A DNA stretch of 64,000 bases, taken from the NCBI RefSeq assembly GCF_003202435.1, contig NZ_QJHK01000010.1, forward strand, positions 62,001 through 126,000, written 5' to 3'. The DNA is from Flavobacterium cheongpyeongense (GTDB lineage Bacteria; Bacteroidota; Bacteroidia; Flavobacteriales; Flavobacteriaceae). Shown one piece after another: positions 18,287-26,166 of this stretch. The position numbers and the translations under genes were made by a program. The notes under the pieces were generated by a model. It worked only from the letters and a program-made list of their open reading frames with translations. It ran no database searches and was not told the DNA's origin. Position 1 is the first letter of the stretch, and every line of letters begins with the position of its first letter.

Positions 18287-18637
18287 TTACTCTTTAATAA
18301 TTTCTTTTCTGTATGCTGTACCCCAAACAGCTAGTTGTTTAATTGAGTCCTTTAATTTTATTCCGTGTTCGGTAAGTTCATATTCTACGGTTATTGGCTG
18401 CGTTTCTAAAACAGTTCTTTTTAAAAGCTGATTCAATTCCATATCCTTTAGTTCTTTGCTCAACATTTTTCCTGATATTCCTTTAATTTCTTTTAAAAGA
18501 TCGGAATATCTTTTTTTACTGAAACAAAGTACTGCAATAATTGGAATCTTCCATTTACCATTCAGTACATCCATTGCATCGTGTGCGGCTCTAATGATTA
18601 AAGTACACTCTGATTCTTCATTTTGATTTGCTTCCAT
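18287..18637 (-). CDS. HxlR-family transcriptional regulator
   Basis: A 116-residue winged-helix regulator. The family motifs are visible: LNGKWKIPIIAVL, KRYSDLLKEIKGISGKMLSKEL, then PITVEYELTEHG. Cysteines are few, with one near residue 11 and one in VLCFSKK, so redox sensing through Cys is possible but not shown. It is divergent from the DsbA-like gene at 18808, which is its likely target. HxlR/HypR/YodB-type proteins typically answer to aldehydes, quinones or disulfide stress. Confidence 0.92.
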   Translation of the reverse strand: MEANQNEESECTLIIRAAHDAMDVLNGKWKIPIIAVLCFSKKRYSDLLKEIKGISGKMLSKELKDMELNQLLKRTVLETQPITVEYELTEHGIKLKDSIKQLAVWGTAYRKEIIKE

Positions 18638-18659
18638 AAGTTACTTTGTTACCTTATTG

Positions 18660-18720
18660 TTACCATTACTTTTTGTTACTATATTACAAAAGTAAACCAA
18701 TTTACTTTAGTTTTGTAAGT
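18660..18720. promoter_or_regulatory. Candidate HxlR operator cluster
   Basis: The divergent gap holds repeated GTTAC/TTACT words, an inverted repeat TTACTTTT / AAAAGTAA (about 18666-18693), and GTAAA-CCAA-TTTAC (about 18692-18705). A TAGTTTTG box (18708-18715) reads toward the DsbA-like gene. The dense dyads suit a dimeric winged-helix regulator. This is inference only. Confidence 0.35.
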
Positions 18721-18807
18721 CATTAAATGATAAATTCATGCAGATATAGCAATTACTATTTCCATGCTTTCTTGAATAACTAGCGTATTAAATTATAAAA
18801 CAAAACG

Positions 18808-19434
18808 ATGAATAAACTGATTTATGTAATGGATCCTCTTTGTGGTTGGTGCTATGGAAACAGTAGCAATACCCAAAAAGTATACGATAAATACAAAGAC
18901 AAACTAACTTTTGAGATTTTACCTGCTGGAATGTGGATTGGAGAAAACACCAGAAAACAATCCAAACCAATGGCACAATTTATCAAAAAACACGACCCTC
19001 AAGTACAGCAAACTACGGGAATTGAATTTGGAAAAGATTATTTTGAATTTATCGAAAATGAAAGTATCATTTTAGACAGCGAAATTCCATCAAGAGCTAT
19101 CGTTACTGTAAAGAAATTATGGATTTCAAAAGCTATTCCGTTTGCTATTGAAGTTCAAAAAGCAAGGTATTTGCACGGAAAAGACTTTAATAACGACGAA
19201 ACGTATTTGAGCATTTGTAAAAATTTGGGATTGAATGAAAAAGATTTTTTAGACCTATTTCATTCTGAAACCATCAAAAACGAAACACAAGAAACCTTTG
19301 CTCTGGCACAAAAATATACCAGTTCTTACCCTACCCTTTTGGCAGAAAAAGAGGGTAATCTGTATATTTTAGAACAGGGTTATGCCCCATTTGGAGCCAT
19401 TCAAAAACAAATTGACACACTCTTTTTTAACTAA
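18808..19434 (+). CDS. DsbA-family (FrnE-like) thiol oxidoreductase
   Basis: A 208-residue thioredoxin-fold protein with the active-site C-G-W-C at residues 12-15 (MDPLCGWCYG). No signal peptide is visible, so it is a cytoplasmic DsbA-like enzyme of the FrnE/HCCA-isomerase group. The helical insertion covers about residues 60-165, and the cis-Pro region is near SSYPTLLAE. It is divergent from the HxlR gene and leads a plus-strand series (19450, 20334) with short gaps. It probably handles thiol or electrophile stress. Confidence 0.9.
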   Translation: MNKLIYVMDPLCGWCYGNSSNTQKVYDKYKDKLTFEILPAGMWIGENTRKQSKPMAQFIKKHDPQVQQTTGIEFGKDYFEFIENESIILDSEIPSRAIVTVKKLWISKAIPFAIEVQKARYLHGKDFNNDETYLSICKNLGLNEKDFLDLFHSETIKNETQETFALAQKYTSSYPTLLAEKEGNLYILEQGYAPFGAIQKQIDTLFFN

Positions 19435-19449
19435 TTCAATAATTGAAGA

Positions 19450-20340
19450 ATGAAACCAATTATCTCAACAGTATTTTTAGCAACCTTAATTTTATTTAAT
19501 ATGGAATCACAGGCACAAAGTTTTAAAACGATTGAAAACAAAGATTTAAAACTTCAGGTTTATAATGCATCCGAAAACAGTTTTGGTGTAGCATCGGTAC
19601 TGGTATCCGGAAAAACGGATGCTGTTTTGATTGACGCACAATTTACTTTGGCGGATGCCGAAAAAGTAGCTTCAGAAATCAAAGCAAGTGGCAAAAAACT
19701 GACCACTATTTATGTTTCTCACGCAGATCCTGATTACTATTTTGGACTGGAAATATTCAAAAAACATTTCCCAGAAGTTACAGCCTATGCAACACCTGCA
19801 ACCATTGAACATATTAAAGCAACAGCTCAAAAAAAATTAGAAGTTTGGGGCGAAAGATTGGGTAAAAACATTACTTCAAATGTTATTTTACCTCAAGTTT
19901 TAAAAGGAAACAGTATCGAATTAGAAGGACAGCAATTAGAAATTATTGGTTTGGATGAATTCCCGAAAAGAACTTTTGTTTGGATTCCTTCGATCAAAGC
20001 AGTTGTTGGCGGTATTAATGTCTTCGGAACCACTTTTCATCTTTGGATGGCTGATGCTCAAACTACAGAAGCCCGCAAAAACTGGATTACGGTTTTAGAT
20101 AAAATATCGGCTTTGAAACCTGAAATTGTAATTCCGGCTCACGCTAATTCCAATTCTCCGTTTGATATTACTGCTATAAATCATACCAAAAGCTACATTC
20201 AATTCTATGAAGAAACTTTAAAAACCAATAAAACTTCTGAAACTTTAATTGCAGCTTTGAAAGCAAAATATCCAACACTTACTTTTGACACTGCTTTGAT
20301 GATAGGTGCAAAAGTAAATACAGGAGAAATGAAATGGTAA
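19450..20340 (+). CDS. Secreted MBL-fold hydrolase with altered metal motif
   Basis: A 296-residue metallo-beta-lactamase fold protein with a signal peptide (about residues 1-22, ending SQAQ). Strand residues DAVLIDAQF precede the metal motif, which here reads SHADPDYYFG. The canonical HxHxDH has Asp and Tyr in place of the second and third His. GGINVFG and PAHANSNS take the later metal positions. It may bind a single or different metal, or a different substrate. It overlaps the next gene by 7 bp. The nearest described relatives are quorum-quenching or glyoxalase-like MBLs, but no substrate can be named. Confidence 0.88.
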   Translation: MKPIISTVFLATLILFNMESQAQSFKTIENKDLKLQVYNASENSFGVASVLVSGKTDAVLIDAQFTLADAEKVASEIKASGKKLTTIYVSHADPDYYFGLEIFKKHFPEVTAYATPATIEHIKATAQKKLEVWGERLGKNITSNVILPQVLKGNSIELEGQQLEIIGLDEFPKRTFVWIPSIKAVVGGINVFGTTFHLWMADAQTTEARKNWITVLDKISALKPEIVIPAHANSNSPFDITAINHTKSYIQFYEETLKTNKTSETLIAALKAKYPTLTFDTALMIGAKVNTGEMKW

Positions 20341-20795
20341 AATCAATTCTATGCAGCTTGGCTTTGCTTTTGGCATTGTCAGGCTGTTCTTTAAATAAAA
20401 AAGCAATGACAAATCTTGACATTATAAAAAGCACCTACGAAGGCAAAACTTCGGAAGAAAACGGTAAAAATTTGGCTAAATACGTAGCAGACAATATCAG
20501 TTGGACCGAAGCCAAAGGTTTTCCGTATGCAGGAACTTATATTGGTTTAGAAAATGTAATCAAAAATGTTTTTAGCCGTTTAGGAAGTGAATGGATCGAT
20601 TACAAATTTACTCCGGAAGATTATGTTGCTAGCGATGATAAAGTAGTGGCTTACGGAACTTACACAGGAACCTATAAAATAACAGGCAAATCATTCACCG
20701 CCAGAGTAGCTCACGTTTGGAAATTAAAAGATAGCAAAATTATCAGTTTCGAACAGTTTGTAGATAGCCAGCCGGTAAATGATGCAATGAAATAA
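20334..20795 (+). CDS. NTF2/SnoaL-like lipoprotein
   Basis: A 153-residue protein with a lipoprotein signal (LLALSGCS, Cys18 as lipid site). A SnoaL-like cone-shaped domain (residues 28-150) follows, with typical segments ISWTEAKGFPYAGTYIG, VVAYGTYTGTYK and ARVAHVWKLKDSKI. Such domains act as ketosteroid-isomerase-like enzymes or binding proteins. The ligand is unknown. The start overlaps the MBL gene by 7 bp, so the two exported proteins are likely co-produced. Confidence 0.85.
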   Translation: MVKSILCSLALLLALSGCSLNKKAMTNLDIIKSTYEGKTSEENGKNLAKYVADNISWTEAKGFPYAGTYIGLENVIKNVFSRLGSEWIDYKFTPEDYVASDDKVVAYGTYTGTYKITGKSFTARVAHVWKLKDSKIISFEQFVDSQPVNDAMK

Positions 20796-20892
20796 AAATC
20801 ATTTTTTTGTATCTTGCATGGTCTTTAATACGAATAACAAACAGTAAATTGGTTGTTTTTTAGCTTGCTCTTTTTAATTTAATCAAAAATAA

Positions 20893-21474
20893 ATGCATCA
20901 AAATCTTATATCCTACATCAACCAATACGCTTCTTCACCTCTAACTAAAGAAGAAGAAAGCCTAATTGTAGCGACGTTTCAGCCCAAAAAATTCCGAAAA
21001 AAACAATATTTTTTGCAAGAAGGCGATGTATGCAAATATGCGGGTTTTATTGTAAAAGGAGCGATGCGACAATACAGCGTAGACGACAAAGGAGTAGAAC
21101 ATATTGTACAATTATACATAGAAAATTATTGGGCAAACGACCGTGAAAGCTCTACAATGCTTACCCCTTCTATTTATAATATTGATGCTTGGGAAGATAC
21201 TGATGTACTTCTTGTAACCAGAGCAGATATGCTGGATCTAATGGCAAAAATTCCTTCGATGACCGAAATGATACGGTTAATGGACGAACGAAATGCCATT
21301 GCCAACCAACGAAGATTAAATTCGACTATTAGCAATACAGCCGAAAAACGCTATGAAGAATTTGCTAAAAATCATCCTCAATTTATTCAACGGTTTCCGC
21401 AACACCTTATCGCTTCTTTTTTAGGCATAACCAAAGAAACCCTGAGCCGAATTAGAAAACAAGCCATAAAATAG
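20893..21474 (+). CDS. Crp/Fnr-family transcriptional regulator
   Basis: A 193-residue protein with a cyclic-nucleotide-binding-like beta barrel (residues 25-125, QEGDVCKYAGFIVKG and IDAWEDTDVL). The C-terminal helix-turn-helix is short (HLIASFLGITKETLSRIRKQ). No Fe-S cysteine pattern or intact cAMP pocket is evident. This type is common in Bacteroidota and usually of unknown signal. It follows the DsbA-MBL-SnoaL series and may control it. Confidence 0.9.
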   Translation: MHQNLISYINQYASSPLTKEEESLIVATFQPKKFRKKQYFLQEGDVCKYAGFIVKGAMRQYSVDDKGVEHIVQLYIENYWANDRESSTMLTPSIYNIDAWEDTDVLLVTRADMLDLMAKIPSMTEMIRLMDERNAIANQRRLNSTISNTAEKRYEEFAKNHPQFIQRFPQHLIASFLGITKETLSRIRKQAIK

Positions 21475-21490
21475 TTTTAAAATGATAAGA

Positions 21491-21517
21491 AAACCGTTGA
21501 TGAATTGTCAACGGTTT
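21491..21517. terminator. Bidirectional terminator between convergent genes
   Basis: AAACCGTTGA / TCAACGGTTT with a 7-nt loop and a T-run after, lying between the Crp-like gene (plus) and the alpha/beta hydrolase (minus). The stem is close to the hairpins of the 89-bp repeats at 24244, 25388 and 26048. Confidence 0.75.
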
Positions 21518-21532
21518 TTTGTGATTTAACTT

Positions 21533-22576
21533 CTATTTTAAATTCTCTTTAAAGAAAACCTCCAATTTTGTAAAAGGAATTACATCCACTTTATCATACA
21601 AATCTATGTGAACAGCGTTTGGAATAATCATTAGTTCTTTTGGTTCTGCTGCATTTTCATAGGCTGTTTCGCTAAAATATCTTGAATGTGCTTTTTCGCC
21701 TACAACAATTAAAACGGGTCTAGGCGAAATTTCTTTGATGTAGGTTAAGATGGGCATATTCATAAACGCTAAAGGTGTAGTTGCAGTCCAAGCGTTTCCT
21801 GAATTTACCGAACGTTCGTGATAACCTCTTTTGGTTCGATAATAGTCGTAATAATTTTTTAAAAATTGTGGTGCATCTTCTGTTAACGCTTTATTGCCCT
21901 CTGGTCCGTAAGCAAATGTACTATTTTCTGCATCTTTCCAACGTTGCTCACCTAATTGTTCGAGCATTTTTGTGCGTTGTTCCAAAGTTACGGAATCATT
22001 ATATCCTTTAGACATTACTCGGGTCATATCATACATAGCAGCAGTAGCAACGGCTTTTATACGTTTGTCAACCGCAGTTGCGTTTAATGCAAAACCGCCA
22101 AAACCACAGATTCCGATGATGCCTATTTTATTTCTATCCACATTTTTTTGAATTCCTAAAAAATCTACAGCAGCACTAAAATCTTCGGTATTGATTTCTG
22201 GTGAAGCCAGATTTCTTGGTTCGCCACTGCTTTCACCTGTGTAAGATGGGTCAAATGCTACCACTACAAAACCACGTTCTGCCATTTGGTTGGCGTATAA
22301 TCCTGAAGATTGTTCTTTTACGGCACCAAAAGGCCCGCTGATTGCCAAAGCCGCCAATTTTTGGTTTCCTGCATTTTTTGGAAGATACAAATCGCCTGAA
22401 AGCGTGATACCATAACGGTTTTTGAATGATATTTTTTGACGGCTTACTTTATCACTTAATTGAAAAGTGTAATGTTCTTTTGATGTATTCATTTTTTCTG
22501 AATTTAATTTTACGTTTTGTGCAGATACTTGTCCTGTTACCAAAAACAGTATTGCGATAGCCAATTTTTTTTTCAT
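21533..22576 (-). CDS. Secreted alpha/beta hydrolase with Cys nucleophile
   Basis: A 347-residue protein with a signal peptide (residues 1-19, ending VSAQ). The oxyanion and nucleophile region reads IGICGFGGFAL, so the nucleophile elbow is G-x-C-x-G-G, as in dienelactone hydrolases, in place of Ser. The acid is likely in PVLIVVGE or the following strand, and the catalytic His in NAVHIDLYDK. It is 10 bp downstream of the acetyltransferase gene, so the pair 23147-21533 is one minus-strand unit. The substrate is unknown. Confidence 0.88.
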   Translation of the reverse strand: MKKKLAIAILFLVTGQVSAQNVKLNSEKMNTSKEHYTFQLSDKVSRQKISFKNRYGITLSGDLYLPKNAGNQKLAALAISGPFGAVKEQSSGLYANQMAERGFVVVAFDPSYTGESSGEPRNLASPEINTEDFSAAVDFLGIQKNVDRNKIGIIGICGFGGFALNATAVDKRIKAVATAAMYDMTRVMSKGYNDSVTLEQRTKMLEQLGEQRWKDAENSTFAYGPEGNKALTEDAPQFLKNYYDYYRTKRGYHERSVNSGNAWTATTPLAFMNMPILTYIKEISPRPVLIVVGEKAHSRYFSETAYENAAEPKELMIIPNAVHIDLYDKVDVIPFTKLEVFFKENLK

Positions 22577-22586
22577 TTTTATTAAA

Positions 22587-23147
22587 TTAAATTGTTTTTA
22601 AAAATTTTGCAGGAACTCCGCCTACAATAGTGTTGTGAGGAACATCCTTTGAAACCACTGAACCCGATGCCACAACAGCATTTTCGCCAATGGTAACACC
22701 TTGCAAGATGGTTGCATTGGCACCAATCCAGGCATTTTTTTTAATGTGAATTGGTTTCGGAATTAAAGAATGTCGGTTTTCGATTGTCGTTGGATGCCCT
22801 TCTGTTAAAAGACTTACTTTTGGTGCTATTAACACGTTATCTTCAATGGTAATTCCGCCCAAATCCAGAAAGACACAATCAAAATTGATGAATACATTTT
22901 TACCAATTTTAGTATGTTTTCCGTAATTGATATACAATGGTGTCAATACGGTTACGCTCACGTCAATTTCAGTATCCGTAATTTGGCTTAAAAAATCTCT
23001 AATTTCATCAGGGTTTGATGAATTATTCATTTCAACCAACAATTTCTTCGTGGCAAAAGAAGCTTCACGCATTTTATGGGCGCCAGAGTCGGTTGGCAAA
23101 ATGATTTCTCCGTTTTTTAATCGTTCGAATACTGTTGTTGTTTGCAT
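22587..23147 (-). CDS. Maltose/galactoside O-acetyltransferase-like (LbH hexapeptide)
   Basis: A 186-residue acetyl-CoA-dependent sugar O-acetyltransferase. The N-terminal helical part is SGAHKMREASFATKKLL. Hexapeptide repeats run from about residue 85 (IGKNVFINFDCVFLDLGGI), with LTEGHPTTIENRH carrying the catalytic His. It ends with IGENAVVASGSVVSKDVP and GGVPAK as in Maa/LacA. It shares an apparent operon with the downstream alpha/beta hydrolase. Confidence 0.9.
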   Translation of the reverse strand: MQTTTVFERLKNGEIILPTDSGAHKMREASFATKKLLVEMNNSSNPDEIRDFLSQITDTEIDVSVTVLTPLYINYGKHTKIGKNVFINFDCVFLDLGGITIEDNVLIAPKVSLLTEGHPTTIENRHSLIPKPIHIKKNAWIGANATILQGVTIGENAVVASGSVVSKDVPHNTIVGGVPAKFLKTI

Positions 23148-23178
23148 TTTCCATTAATTTTCCAATGCAAATTTAAAA

Positions 23179-23201
23179 ACAAAGCCCCGTAACGGCTTTG
23201 T
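23179..23201 (-). terminator. Terminator downstream of AraC gene
   Basis: ACAAAGCC / GGCTTTGT stem with a 7-nt loop. On the minus strand it is followed by a T-run. It ends the AraC transcript before the acetyltransferase promoter. Confidence 0.7.
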
Positions 23202-23237
23202 TACGAGGCTCAAAGAATCTTTCTGACAAGCTCAATT

Positions 23238-24065
23238 TCAAATTTCTGTCGGAGAAATTCCATATTGTTTTTTGAAAGCTGTCGAAAAATGAGAAGGATT
23301 TTTAAATCCAACTTCCATATAAACGTCTTGTACTTTTTTGTTTTCTTCTTGTAGTTTGATGTAAGCCATTTCCAGGCGTTTTTTTATCAGCCATTTTTGT
23401 GGTGTGAGACTGCTTATTTTTTTGAAATCTCTTTTGAAAGTGGCCAAACTTCTTCCTGTAAAAGAGGCAATTTGCCCCATCGAAAGTTCTTCTGCATAAT
23501 TACTGTTGAGAAAATCCAAAAGGTCAATTTTCCAAGGTTCGGCAAAGTCAAAAAGTATAGGGTAAAGTTCTTCGTTACTGTTTAGTAAAGCATAAATGCC
23601 TTCTAATAATTTTAAATTTATTACAGCTTCTGTTGGTTTTATATTACTATCAAAATAAGGCGTAAGCGATTGAAATAAACTTTCTATCGCAGGACTTTGA
23701 GCTAACTTGAATACCGTATTGTCGGAAATTTTTACAGCCGTAGGGATTTCAGATTTAGTCATTTTCCTGTAAAAATCTCGCAATACACTACGCTTGAATG
23801 TCAACGAAATGCCTTTATACAAATCTTCGCCTTTACTGTTTTTGTACATTTTCAAGCGATGATCTCTTCTAATAAACGCACAATCTCCTGCCTGCAATTT
23901 TATTTTTTTGTTTCTGTCTTCAATCACTTGTTCGCCAGAATACAAATAAACCAAAACGTGTTCGGGCGTAGCGTGAATACACTTTTCGCTATAATCACTA
24001 TAGCAAGACAAGAATATTCCTGAATAGCCCAAGGTTTTTAATTTATCGTCTTGTTGCACGTTCAT
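23238..24065 (-). CDS. AraC-family transcriptional regulator
   Basis: A 275-residue regulator. The N-terminal sensor (about residues 1-170) has a cupin-like part (VLVYLYSGEQVI and LQAGDCAFIRRD). The C-terminal pair of HTH motifs (residues 175-275) has LSMGQIASFTGRSLATFKRDFKK and VQDVYMEVGFKNPSHFSTAFKK. I chose the ATG at 24065; an upstream in-frame TTG at 24095 overlaps a TATTTTTG promoter-like box (24093-24100, minus strand). It is divergent from the oxidoreductase at 24357, a likely target. Confidence 0.9.
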   Translation of the reverse strand: MNVQQDDKLKTLGYSGIFLSCYSDYSEKCIHATPEHVLVYLYSGEQVIEDRNKKIKLQAGDCAFIRRDHRLKMYKNSKGEDLYKGISLTFKRSVLRDFYRKMTKSEIPTAVKISDNTVFKLAQSPAIESLFQSLTPYFDSNIKPTEAVINLKLLEGIYALLNSNEELYPILFDFAEPWKIDLLDFLNSNYAEELSMGQIASFTGRSLATFKRDFKKISSLTPQKWLIKKRLEMAYIKLQEENKKVQDVYMEVGFKNPSHFSTAFKKQYGISPTEI

Positions 24066-24243
24066 AATTGTATTGTTGTGTTGATACACCTGCAAAAATA
24101 GAATTTATATTTTCAAATGTCTTTGCTGTAAGGCTTGTTTTATCTTTCTCTAAGGCTCATTTGATTATAAACAATTACAACAAAAGTGTCAAGCTCAAAT
24201 AGAAACAAGCAACTAAATAAGCTCCATTTTAGTTTTATTTATT

Positions 24244-24332
24244 GAAACCGTTGACAAATGTCAACGATTTTTTTTATCATATCTCATTGTTGCAAGGCTT
24301 GCCTTTGATGCAACTTTGCCCTATCAAAATGA
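24244..24332 (+). repeat. 89-bp hairpin-plus-promoter repeat, copy A
   Basis: First of three ungapped 89-bp copies (others at 25388 and 26048). The left 22 bp form a hairpin (CCGTTGACA..TGTCAACG) followed by T8. Offset 50 starts the AAGRCTT-N9-GCAAYTTTRC motif. Here the upstream gene is divergent (AraC), so the hairpin cannot end a plus-strand neighbour. That points to a regulatory or duplicated-cassette origin. Confidence 0.7.
24294..24319 (+). promoter_or_regulatory. Bipartite motif AAGRCTT-N9-GCAAYTTTRC, copy A
   Basis: AAGGCTT at 24294-24300 and GCAACTTTGC at 24310-24319, ending 37 bp before the oxidoreductase ATG. It has the same spacing as copies B, C and D. Confidence 0.5.
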
Positions 24333-24356
24333 ATAATAATTTTAAAAAATAAAACA

Positions 24357-25364
24357 ATGAGTGATTTATCAAAAATGTCTAAAACGGTTGTTTTCCACGA
24401 AGCTGGAGCTCCAGAAGTATTAAAAGTAGAACAAGTTGAAGTAGCCTTTCCAGGTGCTCAAGAAGTACGAATTCAAGTGAAGTCAATTGGTATAAACAGA
24501 GCTGATGCAATGTATCGTCAAGGAATGTATATCGAAAATCCTATTTTCCCGGCTCAATTAGGTTATGAAGCAGCTGGAATTGTTGAAGCTGTTGGATCTG
24601 AAGTTACAAATATTGCCGTTGGGGATTTAGTAAATGTTGTTCCCGGTTTTTCTTTACACAACTATGCTTCTTATGGCGAATATATCAATATGCCTGCCTA
24701 TGCCATACATAAATATCCATCTAATTTGTCTTTTGACGAAGCAGCATCTGTTTGGACAAGTTATTTAACAATGTTTGGGATGGTAGTGCATTCTGGACAA
24801 TTGAAATCGGGGCAATTTGTAGTAGTTAACGCAGCCTCTAGCAGTGCTGGATTGGCAGCCATTCAAATGACAAACTATGTTGGAGGAATTGCTATTGCTT
24901 TGACTACTTCACAAAAGAAAAAAGAGGCTTTATTAAAAGCAGGGGCAGCTCACGTAATCGTAACATCAGAACAAGATATTGCAACTGAAGTTTTAAAAAT
25001 CACTGAAAATGTAGGGGCACATATAATTTTAGACCCTGTTGTAGGAGCAAAATTCAGTAATCTATTAAGTGCTGTTGCCGAAAACGGAAAAGTGTTTGTT
25101 TATGGTGCATTAAGTCACGAACCTGCCAGTTTCCCAGCATTTGATGTTTTAATGAAAACACCAACTATTAGAGGCTATTCAGCTATTGAAGTAATGGGAA
25201 ATATGGAAGTTTTAATACAAGCCATCACTTTTATTGATAAAGGGTTAGCAGAAGGAAAATTAAAACCAGTTATCGATAAAGTTTTTAATATTGATGACAT
25301 CGTTGCTTCACATAATTATTTAGAATCCAACCAGCAATTTGGGAAAATTGTAGTGAATATTTAA
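24357..25364 (+). CDS. MDR-type zinc-independent alcohol dehydrogenase/quinone reductase
   Basis: A 335-residue medium-chain dehydrogenase/reductase. The N-terminal GroES-like part (residues 25-130) has GINRADAMYRQG, as in quinone oxidoreductases and enoyl reductases, and lacks the Cys and His set of zinc ADHs. The Rossmann part has VVNAASSSAGLAAIQ in place of the usual AAAGGVG. It ends QFGKIVVNI. It probably reduces quinones or unsaturated carbonyls with NADPH. It carries a shared upstream repeat with the next two genes and is divergent from an AraC regulator. Confidence 0.9.
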   Translation: MSDLSKMSKTVVFHEAGAPEVLKVEQVEVAFPGAQEVRIQVKSIGINRADAMYRQGMYIENPIFPAQLGYEAAGIVEAVGSEVTNIAVGDLVNVVPGFSLHNYASYGEYINMPAYAIHKYPSNLSFDEAASVWTSYLTMFGMVVHSGQLKSGQFVVVNAASSSAGLAAIQMTNYVGGIAIALTTSQKKKEALLKAGAAHVIVTSEQDIATEVLKITENVGAHIILDPVVGAKFSNLLSAVAENGKVFVYGALSHEPASFPAFDVLMKTPTIRGYSAIEVMGNMEVLIQAITFIDKGLAEGKLKPVIDKVFNIDDIVASHNYLESNQQFGKIVVNI

Positions 25365-25387
25365 GTCAAAACACCTTTTTAAAATTC

Positions 25388-25476
25388 AAAACCGTTGACA
25401 AATGTTAACGGTTTTTTATATCAAATCGCATCTTTTTAAGACTTGCTTACGATGCAACTTTGCTCTATCAAAACGA
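25388..25476 (+). repeat. 89-bp hairpin-plus-promoter repeat, copy B
   Basis: Ungapped match to copy A (about four fifths identical by eye), between the oxidoreductase stop (25364) and the NTF2-like gene. The hairpin ACCGTTGACA / TGTTAACGGT with T6 can terminate the upstream gene, and the right half can drive the next one. Confidence 0.7.
25438..25463 (+). promoter_or_regulatory. Bipartite motif AAGRCTT-N9-GCAAYTTTRC, copy B
   Basis: AAGACTT at 25438-25444 and GCAACTTTGC at 25454-25463, 43 bp before the ATG at 25507. Confidence 0.5.
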
Positions 25477-25506
25477 TAAAAAAACAACATTAAAATTGAA
25501 TCAAAA

Positions 25507-26013
25507 ATGAAAAACTTAAAAACAATAGCATTAGCCCTATTAGTAGTATTCGGAGCAACCGTATCGGCTCAAACAAAAAAAGCAAAAACAACAAAAAAAA
25601 TTCCGGCGACAGAATTGCTTCGCAACAGCTTAAACACCTTTCTTTCTAAAGATATGAAAGCCTGGTCAGAACTTTGTGATAAAGATGTAGTATGCGAATT
25701 CCCTTTTGCACCAGAAGGTATGCAAGCAAAATTTGAAGGACGTGCCGCCATTTATGAATATCTGAAAAATTACCCCAATTACATTGATGTAAAATCGCTT
25801 CCCACCTTGAAAATTTATCCTACTGATGACGAAAATGTTGCCATAGCAGAATGGAGTGCATCTGGAGTGGTAATAGGTAATGGTAATCCGTATGAAATGA
25901 AGTATGCTACTTTTGTAACTTTCCGCAACGGACTTATTATAAACTACCGTGAATATTGGAATCCACAAGCTTTTCAAAAAGCAATGACTGGTAGTAGTTT
26001 TGATAAAAAATAA
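25507..26013 (+). CDS. Exported NTF2/SnoaL-like (PhzA/B-type) protein
   Basis: A 168-residue protein with a signal peptide (residues 1-21, VSAQ). A SnoaL-like domain covers residues 33-160, with ELLRNSLNTFLSKDMKAWSELCDKDVVCEFPFAP and FVTFRNGLIINYREYWNPQAFQ. The latter matches the PhzA/PhzB-like branch. The ligand is unknown. It has its own upstream 89-bp repeat. Confidence 0.85.
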   Translation: MKNLKTIALALLVVFGATVSAQTKKAKTTKKIPATELLRNSLNTFLSKDMKAWSELCDKDVVCEFPFAPEGMQAKFEGRAAIYEYLKNYPNYIDVKSLPTLKIYPTDDENVAIAEWSASGVVIGNGNPYEMKYATFVTFRNGLIINYREYWNPQAFQKAMTGSSFDKK

Positions 26014-26047
26014 TTCCATCTACTCCTTTTTTAACAATACACCCATA

Positions 26048-26136
26048 GAAACCATTGACAAATGTCAACGGTTTTTTTTATCATATCGCATCGCTTTAAG
26101 GCTTGATTAGGATGCAATTTTACAGTATTAAAATAA
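26048..26136 (+). repeat. 89-bp hairpin-plus-promoter repeat, copy C
   Basis: Third ungapped copy, between the NTF2-like gene and the DoxX gene. Its hairpin has one mismatch (ACCATTGACA / TGTCAACGGT) followed by T8. It is more diverged in its last 20 bases. Confidence 0.7.
26098..26123 (+). promoter_or_regulatory. Bipartite motif AAGRCTT-N9-GCAAYTTTRC, copy C
   Basis: AAGGCTT at 26098-26104 and GCAATTTTAC at 26114-26123, 43 bp before the DoxX ATG. Confidence 0.5.
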
Positions 26137-26166
26137 ACAAAAATCAACCCTTAAAAATTAGAAAAA

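Noticed and set aside
24244..24275. Copy A hairpin as an ordinary terminator
   Set aside because: The gene to its left is on the minus strand and begins there, so no plus-strand transcript needs ending at this point.
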